A stretch of DNA of 64,000 nt, taken from contig CAIIXF020000001.1 of NCBI GenBank assembly GCA_903813345.2, forward strand, positions 50,425,885-50,489,884. Direction: 5' to 3'. Under the pieces are notes generated by a model. It ran no database searches. It was not told where the DNA came from and saw only the letters and a list, made by a program, of their open reading frames with translations. The DNA comes from Owenia fusiformis. Taxonomy: Eukaryota > Annelida > Polychaeta > Sabellida > Oweniidae. This document shows, piece after piece, positions 11,437 to 23,400 of this stretch (the stretch's first letter is position 1; every line of letters begins with the position of its first letter). The position numbers and the translations under genes were made by a program.

Positions 11437-14400
11437 CTGAAACACAATGACAACCATTTAACATGAACAAAATCCAGATTGATCCAGTTGTAATTTCCTC
11501 ACAGACATAATAAAACATTTTATAGGCCTATCTGTTTTTGAAAAATTCTGTTGTTGTTATTAATTGTTATGTCAAGATAAAGAAATAAACATGTGAAAAT
11601 CCACGATAAAATAATGATACATGTATACTCTAGCTGCCAAAAGTATCTTGAATGTTACATATATGATGTACATGTGAGTAAGGTATTTCAGACTTGCATA
11701 GCAATATTAGACAAGTTACTGACAAAAAACAATAAAATATGTTTGTTTTTTCACATCACTAATTTGGTTATTTCTATCTCTAAGTTATGTCTGATGAACA
11801 AGTTAGCAAAAATCACATCTCAGAAATGAATATTTAATTTTGCTATGTGCATCAGTTTCTTATTATTTCAGAGGGCTGACTTAATTTCTTCAAGCTGGAA
11901 AACCACCAAAAGTGGACAGGAGAATGGTAAATTAATACTAACCTTCGAATCAGTTCAACAGCATCTTCATACTTCATCCCTGCTTCTATTAAAGCTATAG
12001 CAACCAACACTGGTGCTCTATAATTACAAAAAAAACAATAAAATAAATGACATACATGTATTATTAATATCTGAATCACATGTTTTTCAGTTGCATACCA
12101 CATGTGATTTACTATTAGTTCTTTGACTATATACTTGTATACTATATAATGTCAAACTGAAATGTGAAGGCCATCACATTGTAAGGGCTAGGTCAGGAAG
12201 CATACAGAAGTGAATGTGAAACAATTGAAAGAGTTATATTTTAAGACACTGGGCTCATCAAATCAACAGTAGACAACTTGGGAATCAAGTTTTCTGATCA
12301 TCCAATATCATTTACAATCATTTTTTATTGTATCGTTTTGATCATAACTATAAACAGTCTGTATTTCTATAGTATAACTAGTGGCCTATACAGGCCCGTA
12401 AGACACTTTTCTCCAAGGGGGGTGCGGTTTTAACTAAAGAGAAAATAAAATTGTCAATTTTTTGACGCGTAAACCAAATTGCGTGAGTCAAGGGGGGGGG
12501 GTCGGTTACTCCCTATATTTTGTAGTATTTTATTGTTTTCGTATTGTTTTTAGATTAAATATTGTATGTCCAAGCCCGAGAACTTTTACCAGTTCAAGAT
12601 CACATTCAGTGATTTCTGGATCCTTTCAAGGTGTTTTAATTGAAATAGAATCTATTTATAAGAAATTCAGATTTTTTCAATCATTTTCATCTAAGGGGGC
12701 AGTAAGGAAAATTTTACAAATTCAAGATGCTGTCTGGTTAATTCTGAGCACTTTTAATGTGTTTGAGTAAATTAATGCTTTAGTTTTTGGGGTGGGCTGC
12801 CAGAAATTTTTATGTTTTTATGATTTCATTATGTCACTTGGTGACTTCTAGGCACTTTTAAAGTGTTTAAAATTAACGAACGCAACTTCCAAACTTGTGA
12901 GGAGTGATCCACTCCCCCTAAAACATTTTACACTTTTGAGATGTCATTTGGTGCTTTCTGGACACTTAAAGTGAATGAGTTAATAAGAAAACGTGAATTT
13001 TTTTTCAAATTCTTTTTGGGGATGTCAAAGAGAATGAGAGGGTGAAGTGGGGTGGAGTGCCAGATCAGAGGGGGAGCAAGGGGTTGTCCCCAAGAAACAA
13101 TGACCATATCAAGGTGCCATTTGATGATGTCTGGGCACTTCAAAAATGTCTGAGACAATACAGGAAATTCAGAATTTTCTCAATTGTTTTGTGGGGGATG
13201 TGAGGGGTGGCCAACTCTTCTAGAAATTCTTACAATTTTAAGATGATATTTGGTGCTTCTGGGCACTTTTAAAGTGTATGAGTCAATCTAAAAAAATTGA
13301 AAAAAAATTACATTTTTTTCAATTTTTGGGGGTGTCAAAGGGGGATGCAAGAGAGGGAGGTGGGATTAGGGTGCAAGAGGGGAAGCAAGTGTTTGTCCCC
13401 CATATCTGTCCCCAGAAACATTGACCATCAAGGTGCTATTTGATGAAGTCTGGGCACTTTAAAAGTGTCTGAGACAATGCATGAAATAAATTCAGAATTT
13501 TTGTCAATTGTTTTGGTGGGGGATGTGAGGGGTGGCCTACTTCCCTGGAAAATTTTACAATTTTAAGATGCTATTTGGTGCTTTCTGGGCACTTTCGAAT
13601 CGTATGACTCAATAAAAAATTTGAAAAAATCACAATATTTTGGGGGATGTCAAAGGGGGAGGGGTGCCAGAGGGGGAGGTGGGGTGGGGATGCAAGAGTG
13701 CGAGTAAGTGTTTGTCTCCCAGAATCATTGACTATATCAAGGAGCTATTTGATGATGTCTGGGCACTTTACATGTGTCTGAGATGATACCTAAAATAAAT
13801 TCAGAACTTTTCAATTGTTTTGTTTTGGGTGTGAGGGGTGGTCTACTCCCCCTAGAAAATTTTACAATTTAAAACGCTATATAGTGCTCTCTGGGCACTT
13901 TCAAAGTGTATGAGTCAATTAAAAAATTGAGAAAATCACAATTTTTTTCAATTTTTGGAGGGGTGTCAAGGGGGGCGAGGGTGCCAGAGGGGGACGTTGG
14001 GTGGCATGGGGATCCCGATGGAGAGCAAGTGTTAGTCCCCCAGAAACATTGACTATATCAAGGACCTATGTGATGATGTCTGGGCACTTGGGCATTTTAA
14101 AAGTGTCTCAGACAATACATAAAATAAATTCAGAACTTTTCCATTGTATTGAGGGGGTGTGAGGGGTGGCCCACTCTAGAAAATTTTACAATTTTAAGAT
14201 GCTATTTGATGCTTTCTGGGCACTTTAAAAGTGTATGAGATGATGAAAAAAAATTACAAAAAATAAAATTTCAAATTTTTTTAAAAAAAACATTTTGGGG
14301 GTGTCAAAGGGGGTGCGGTCGCACCCCCCCATCTGACGGGCCTGCTATTCAACCCCCTTTAGTGAGAAGGAATTGCAAAAATTTAAACCAAATAAAAAAA

Positions 14401-17400
14401 TACTTTGCTGTTCAACATTTTAATACCACTGATAACATTGTAGCCACCCACATGATTGCATTCGATTGCATTCGATTGCATTGAGAAGCAAATCACAGCA
14501 ATCTCATCTGTGTGAATCTAAATGTAATTGCTTTTATGGGGAGAACTCTAATCCAATCACTCCCATAAGAAATATAATAGCTATAGGGTGCAGTTACTAT
14601 ACAAATGTTAAGTTAACTCCATAAAATATGATATCAGCCCTTCCTACATTTAAGACTCATTTCATTTGGTAAATGATTAGATGAGAAATTTTTTAAATGT
14701 CAGAATCATTATTCAGTAATGTTAGTACTCTTTCTCAAATGAATATTTCATCCTGTATTTTTCTTAAAGAAAGCTAAAGATATAAAATATGCCAACAATA
14801 CAATAAGAAAAATGCGAATCATTTGATTTTATATTCTATTCATTTATTTTTATGACACTCCAGGCCTCAAATACACTCCTTTATATAAAACATATGTCAG
14901 TGTTCCATTTTTATGGCCCATCCTTTATGACTCATTATGATTTAAAGTAAAATAACTTCCTGGTTAAAATATATAAAAATAACTATTGAATTCAAATTAG
15001 GAGCATTTTGCACTGCACGGCGTGTTATACACTATTTAATACTTAGACAGTTAGCTCTCAATATATCTTTTTCAAACAAATCAGTCATTTATCTATATAG
15101 TAATTTACGTCTCCCTGATCTCAAGTTTTTTGATAGTATTATTTGAATTATTTGCACTCAGGCTTCCTGTTATCCCTTTAATTTATTTTCTTATTTTGTC
15201 TTAAAATCAATATTTTGACTAATAGAAGTTATATATTCATAATATTTAATAAACATCTGAACCATAGATTTCCACTATATTCATTTTAATGCTTAGAAAA
15301 TATATGACTCAACACATTGGAATTATGTACCATCAATAATTTAAGGGTAATACAAAATTTAAAATATGTGAATGAGGACACAGCACTGATAAAATGATAC
15401 GAACTGACATGTATATGAAGTGGTATACTATAGTATGTCATTTGAAATTATAAAAGAGGTCATACAGAGTGGGTTTTCTTCTCTATCTTTAATTAATGGA
15501 TCCAAAAATCAAAAAAAATGTACCGTATCCTGTTTTGTAGGGTGACAGCTGATAAGGAACATCCTTAGTGATATTTTTTATATTATATGTTGATTCTCCA
15601 GTATGACAATGTATTAACATGTAAGATGTCACCACCTGCATCGCCTAATGCCAAACACCAACGGCAGCACCACCAAACACCATCAACAAAAAAGTTGGGG
15701 ACTATAACAATAGGAATAACAAATACAAACAACCATAGATACCAAAACATGATAGAATCTACAGCCATTAATAAAAAAAAAAAAATGAATTTGTTAGATA
15801 GTCAGTTCATTCACGGCCATTCATATTGGGTCAGTGAAAATACACTATTGTAATTGTGTCTGGGTCATGGAGCTGGTCATAAAATCATTTTTAAATATTT
15901 TTTCAGTATAGAAACCCATATGATCAATTCAAATTATTTCCTGGTTTATTCTTTGTTTTCCTGGTGAAATGTTTTTCTGATTCTATGTTCAATATTCAAC
16001 AAAAGCCAACAATGTCTCGATTGTACTAAAATATAAACCAAGGGTAAACGAGTACACAGACAGACACTGTAGTCTGGAGTTACAATCAATACGTCAATAA
16101 GCCGACATCTCACCAGTAAGATTAGTGTCAACCTTTATAAAATATGTATTTTAACGTCAATTCAAACTCAATAGTAAAATGTACATGGTTTTGCTCCATT
16201 CTTGTTAAATTCAAGATCTAAAAACTCTGAGTTTCACTTGCATTATCTGTAAATACTTGCATTACTTGTAAATACTTGCATTGCAAACAATTAAGGGAAC
16301 TGAATTCAGAAAGTTAACAATCAATCCAATAAATAGGGCTATATACAATATATGACTGTGTTCTGTTAGATAATTCTAAAGTTCACATTGTTATCCTATC
16401 CTTGGGCAACAATAGGGCTTATTGAACAAACATAACAGATATCTATTTATCAATATGAACCTGTGAAACAATTATACTGGTGAACATATCAACTTCAGCT
16501 CATATGAGGGAATACTAGATAACAGAATGTCCATTCAGATATTCATCACATTGTCCTGTTGGCTGAGAGAAAAAATGTATGTTTTAAAGTGGTTGAGGAA
16601 ACAGGAAAAGGCGTCTTATCACAGATTTTTTCAATGTTTTGATTTTTTGTTTTTCTTCAAAAGCACAAAGAGTCACCTTTCAGATGAGCCATGGCTTGTG
16701 TCTTAACAATTTTTCCTTGCAGATATAGACCAAAAAGACAAATTTGAATTTAGCACATTTTCCTCTAAATCTTTGGCACATTTTTTGGGCATGTAGCACA
16801 ATTTAAATTTTTGTGATAATGGCGAGGCTCATATGTATTATGTCGATTGTGAAAATTGTAATGTATGGTAAATTATTTGGATAATTTAAGAACAAACCAT
16901 GGATAAACTAGGTCACAAATTATGTTTTACATTCCTACCATAATGTAACCAACTGTATATTTCAAACTAATCATTTGAGGTCATAAAAACTCACAGAAAA
17001 CTAGATATAAATATCACAGATAAACCTAGTTAGCTGGACTAAATATTTAATCAATTGACTATTTGGCTGGCCTCATTTGGTCTAATTGACTAGGTTCATG
17101 TTAAAAACATCATTTATTCAACTCCTGGATGGCTTAAATTACATTTCCAATGACACAAATAAATGTTCCTATCAGTTTTTTCTCAAGTGAGTGCAAAATT
17201 CTCCTTCATCATTCCTGTCGAAGTTGAGTGATACAGTTGAACAACTATTACTCTAAGTAAGAGGGTGGTTCATTCTTGCCAAATATTTCAGGGTAAACTA
17301 TGTTACATATGTATCAAGGTAATGGAATGGCTCAGATGCTCCTAATCACTCAATATGACAGCAATATGAAATTTTTATCAGATGAATCACTTGAATCCCA

Positions 17401-20400
17401 ATAACAGATCTATGATGATTGATTGGAATTCATGGATCTCCTTCAAGATCATACAAAGGTGATGCACTCGATTATGCTGGTTATCGAAATGGTTAGTTTC
17501 TGTAATAAAATGTCAGAATCTTAACTGTAAGATTTTTCTTTTTTCCTTATTCCAGGCGTTGTAAGCAGGATTCCCACAACATTTTTATTACAAACATGTG
17601 TCAGTATCATATGTTTAAGAAAATAACAGAATCTTCGATTTAATACCTCACTTTTGTTACATAAACTGAACTTAAAAAAAATGTTTCAGATCTGCACTTC
17701 TAACCCATCTATGAACATAACAATGGTGAGGTATTAAATTGATGATTTTGTTGTCTTCTGAACTATTTGTTTGCAAACATGTACATTTTCTTAGACAAAT
17801 TGTAACTTCGAGGTTCCAACATTTTGTTACCGAAACCAGCGTAATCGATTGGACCACCAGTGCTTATGAACCAAAGTCAGGCCCGTAGCCAGGAGGGGTT
17901 TAAGGTTCAAAAGAACACCCCCCTCCCCTGACCAAAATTTCTTTTAAAATCATGCACTTTTTAAAATTAAGAGCATTTTTCAAGTGATTTGGGGCCAAAG
18001 TTCTCAAATGTGAACCAGCCCTGGCAAAAGTGAGCAAGACCCGAAAGTGATTTAATCAATTTACAGACAATATTACAACTAAATTCCTTTCAACACATCA
18101 CATTTGTTGATGATATTGGTGAAAGAGGTATTTACCATCTTTCGTTTGTTGAAATCATTGTGAGTTTGCAGTTTGGTGAAAAACGTACCTTCCTAATCCC
18201 GCTACACAGTGTACAGCCACGCAACATCCTGGCTCATCTTTGAAGCGGGTCTTAAGAAGGTTGAACCAGTCATCCATGACTTCAAGGGGTGGTGGGTTAC
18301 CATCATCAAATGCCCAGTCCTGGAATAGTAACAACAAAGTTAAACTTAATATAATTTAACTGAACATGTTTTTTCATATTCTGATTGAAAGCTCTTTGAG
18401 GTTGATTGAAAAAATTCTAAAGCAATGAACTTCCATATTTTACTAATTATGCAACATGTTTTTGTCATTATTGCTGAAGTAGCTGTCACAATAATTGTGT
18501 GGGCCCACCATTCGCCACCCACCATGTGGCTAATATGGGGCATCACTTTTTTAATTGATTAATCAAATTTTGTATCTGGCCTGGTATGATGGGAGATATC
18601 TTGCTGTAAGACAATTTGTTTTGCCTTCTGTGTATCTATACCTTGCCCCGCCATCTTCCCCAAAATAATCAAATGGTGGTGTACAGTGAGCCCATGCGGA
18701 CTAAGGATGACAGCTACATAAAGAATGTAATAAACCATTTTAATAAACAACAATAACAGGATGTATCACTTGCTTAATATTATTTCTGCTTTTAATAAAA
18801 CATGCCAGACACAGATTTAATTTGAAAATCGAACCATTACCAAAATTATGAATTATTATATGCTGTAGTTATATCGTTTTATTTTTTTGACAATTATGTA
18901 TTTTTCTTATGTTTTCTTGAGTTATATGAGAAATGAAAGTTACCCACTTGAATATATTTCTACAATATTTTACATTTTTATATTTACGTGGATTGCGTAA
19001 AAAGAATCCATTTATTTCATTTAGCTTCGGTAATAACTATGAGATTTTATCAATAAGATTCTAAATATAACTAAAGTAGTTATTTAATATTATCTTGTAA
19101 AGAATGACAAATAAACATAATTTGTCATACTGGGAAGTTTCTTTAGCATCTCTAAAAACACCTGTTAAGTTTCTGATCCTTGATGATCAGTTATCTGCAG
19201 TGAAGGATGCCACCTTATCACAGCATAAAAAGGGATATTTCGAGGCATATAAGCTTGTCCCTACGCAAGATCTATAATCTGGATATCAGATACTTCCTGT
19301 ATTAAGTAAATTACATGCCAATTTTGATTACATCTACGTACATGTATGTTACATGATGATTCATGATCATCATATAAGGTAATAAAAGATATAACATACA
19401 TGTATCTAAGGTTTACTATGATATAACTAAAGTATAACTTAGGTCCATCTGGGGTAACCTACATTTACAACAATGGCATTATTCATTCTGCCTCAAAATG
19501 GACAACACGGTCAGAATATCTTCGAATGTGAACAATATGTCCTGCAACTGATTTCCTAAAAAAAAAATGAAACGTGAAACCCTCCAATTTTGAACATTGA
19601 ATTGTAAAATAAAATATCTCACGTTTTATACAAAATTAATCGGCTATTTCGACATCGTATACAAGTTATACGTACACACCTATTTCTAGTTAATCTTAAA
19701 CATGGAAATTGGCAACGTGATCAATGTTGTCTAGAACTATTATTCCAAGGTCATCAACTGTCTATAACAAGATGAACATCTACTTCTATCCTATGTATGC
19801 TTCTATGTATGCTTATTGGATTGAAGAACTGGCTGGAGAGCGTTTTTCAACTTAACTTTTTCTTTTGATACTGCTGTATTTATAATCTTACAACAAATGC
19901 ATCATGTATTTGATGCTTAATTTATGTCAATAAAAAAGAGAAAAAATCTCACAAATAGTACAGGGTAGAAACTGCTAAGTGGAACACCTCTGTTAGTGAA
20001 ACACCTCCTATCCATGCGGCCCATGGTCTTCATCTTAATGAACCTCTGTAAGTGGAACACCTCGACACAGGTGCTCCACTTATACAGGTTCTACTACAGG
20101 GTGGGCCAAAAAAAACCAATACCCAACTTCAAATCAGGATAAAAATACTTATGTTCAATATGATACATTGACTTATATATCATTTTAAAGGTAATACATT
20201 TTCAAACAATTTGGTATATAACACTATGACATAAAATCAATAGTAAAGGTGTATTATACTTATTTGGGAGGCTGGGTCGCTATTTAAGGTCTCTAGATTT
20301 TAGGGAGTAAATCTGTGATATTATGTAAACTTTTTATTCATAGAATATCATTTTGTTAGGTGAATACATGCATGTTTATTTGCATCAATGTGTGACTAAA

Positions 20401-23400
20401 CTTATTGTTTATGAATTTCAGTGTTGTTTAATAACATTTTACAATTTATTTATTTAAACAATTGCTTAATATGCTGCTGGGTGGCCAAGCATCTGGATCA
20501 GTCAAATTGACAACTTGTTCGTGAAGGAATGCCTATGTCACCTTTGATCTATGGGACAAGGCACTGTCTTATTGAAAAATACCCCCCCCCCCACCACATA
20601 TACGTTTTTTGTCTTTTAACATACCTCTTTTGAGTACCTATTGATAGTAATCAATACTGAAATTAATAAACAATAAGTTAAGTCACAAATGATGCAAATA
20701 TACAAGCTTGTATTCACCTAACAAAATGATATTCCATGAATAAAAAGTTTACATAATTTCAAAGATTTACTGTTTTCTCCCCAAAATCTAGAGACCTAAA
20801 TAGCGACCCAGCCTCCCAAATAAGTATAATACACCTTTACTATTGATTTTATGTCATAGTGTTATATACCAAATTGTTTGAAAATGTATTACCTTTAAAA
20901 TGATATATAAGTCAATGTACCACATTGAACGTAACTATTTTTATCCTGATTTAAAGTTGGGTATTGGTTTTTTTTGGCCCACCCTGTATATTATGAAAAA
21001 TAGCGAATATATTTTCTAACCCCACAGATGTGTGTCATATTCATCATTCATCATTTTCTCTATATCATATTTAAAGACACACTATACAAGAACATTACTG
21101 GAGCTAACAGTCTAGGATGTCAACATTAACTTTTTAAACTGGCTAGTAGATTTGCGGTTTATGGAGAGGGATTAATTTGAGCCCTAGCCTATGATATAGA
21201 TATCCTTACACTGAATTGCCTTTCAGAAGATTTAGAGACCTTATGAAATCATATACAGGACAACTGAAATTGAGTTTTTATTCATTTTAAATATCAGACC
21301 ACAGATATAAGTTTTTTTTTATTGAGACGGGATACTTACAGAGTAGGCCAAAAAAAATTTGAGATAATTTTTGAGAGGCCTGGTACTTAGAGTTTATGTC
21401 ACTATGACGTGAAATATGCCTATCATAGTGACATAACTGATGTATTACATACCTTTATTCCCAGGCCTACTTTGTATCAATGATGTCAAACATCTGTGCG
21501 AGTAGAATTTGATTGAAAAGGAACTTGACGTCATATTGTCATGGTTATTTAAGAATCTAATGGCAAAGCGAGGTAAGGGGGCTGTATCGGGGTAATCGGG
21601 CAAAATCGGTGGATATAGTCAGCTAACTTTCCCATTGACTTCCATACAAATGCTTCACTAGGTATGTAATACACCTTAATATTGCCTATGAATTATAAAA
21701 ATTGAATGTGTGAAAAAATTTTAATTTTAAATACAAAGTACAAATTACAAAAAGCGAGATAGCGAGATTGCACTATTGGTTTGTGAACTAACCTTTGACC
21801 TTGAGCTATGTGCATTTGGAGAGCAAGCTGAGATTTAGGAGTATCTTCGAGACTTACATCATCATAAATACAAGTAAAGATAAGGTTGAAAGGCAACCTC
21901 TTCATCTGGCTTTCATTTATTCTTAGAAATTAGGCTCCAATAGCCATCAGCCTATTAGCTTCCCGATGTAAAGTCATAAAGCAAGATATAATTCCACGGT
22001 GCAAATCATCAGGTAGTTATCAAGGAACTCCAGAAATAAGACAAACTTGGTAGAATACAACATCCTAATAGAACATAATTGAACATGATACCTTCCCGAT
22101 CGTTGGCTCTTTAACAGTCAACCTCTCTGGTTGGGTCAATATCTGTATATGGTACAGAGTAAAAATATTTAGGAAAATCTCCAGAGATGTTATGGGTTTG
22201 AGTCAATTTTTTTATTATCTCAACCGCATGAAGAACAGATAAGGAAACAAACATTTATTTTCTGTTTACTAATAACTGAATATATCAGTCTGGTTGAGCT
22301 AGACTTGGCAGAAGCCTACTGAAGAGGAAGCAATAACATACTTCAATTCAGTTGACCTTGGCAGATGATGGCTCTAAAGATATAACAAAATGTCCATGCT
22401 GACCTTCAAATGACCTTGACCTTGTGGTATATATATGAGCTAATCACTGACCTTCCTTCTAAATGTTTCAAATAAACTTCAGACTAACTGTTTCAGCATA
22501 ACCTTGTTTTGATTTGGCAATCAAAGATATCCTCCCTCAGTGGGGTAGCTAGGCAATGAATGTAGTTAAGGTGCCATGATACTTAACAGGAAATGACAAA
22601 ACAGGAAGTGACAAAAAAATTTTAGACATTTTTTGAACAAAGATAATAGAGTTCTGTTTTGTCCTCCAGTCAATTCAACTAGTTCCACATACCATTTACA
22701 GGTCCAGGATCACAATGTTCATGGTTAGAATGACCCTTAACATGATGAAATAACCTTTTCAGCCCTCTGAAAATGTGACAGAAAAATAGCTAAAAGTAGG
22801 AGGTAGGAAAGGTCACTGAACAGAATCTTTTGAATTTTTCAGAAAATGTGCCCAATTATATCTAAATGATTGAAATAACACCTTTTTGAGGAATGATTCG
22901 GTACTATGTACTGAGTCCAGGGCTTAAATCCTTGTATAAGACATTTTTAAGATTTTACAGTTCCATATTATATCTACAAAAGTGAATGAATAAATATTTG
23001 ACTGCTCCTGTAAAATATTTAGTGGAACACCTTGCAAGTAGAACATATTTTAAAGTTATACTTTTAAAACCCATTGGCGTAATGTAAATTGAACCTGTGA
23101 AGGTGGAACACCTCCAAACTTGAATGTGGAATGCACCATTATGGAAAATTAACCCATGTAAATGGAACATTCAATTTTCAAAAATCATTGGATTCACCTC
23201 CTACTGTGATTTCTTGGCAGGAGACAACGTAACATCACAATGTGATAATTAGCAAATCGGGATTACATAAATCAAAATTATTATTGAATAGTAATAACCT
23301 CCCACTGATTTTTAAGCAAGAAAAAAAGAATATAATTTGATAATTTAGCAAATATAATAATTAACCTCATGTAGAGAAATGGTGTGGGATGCCACCTTTA

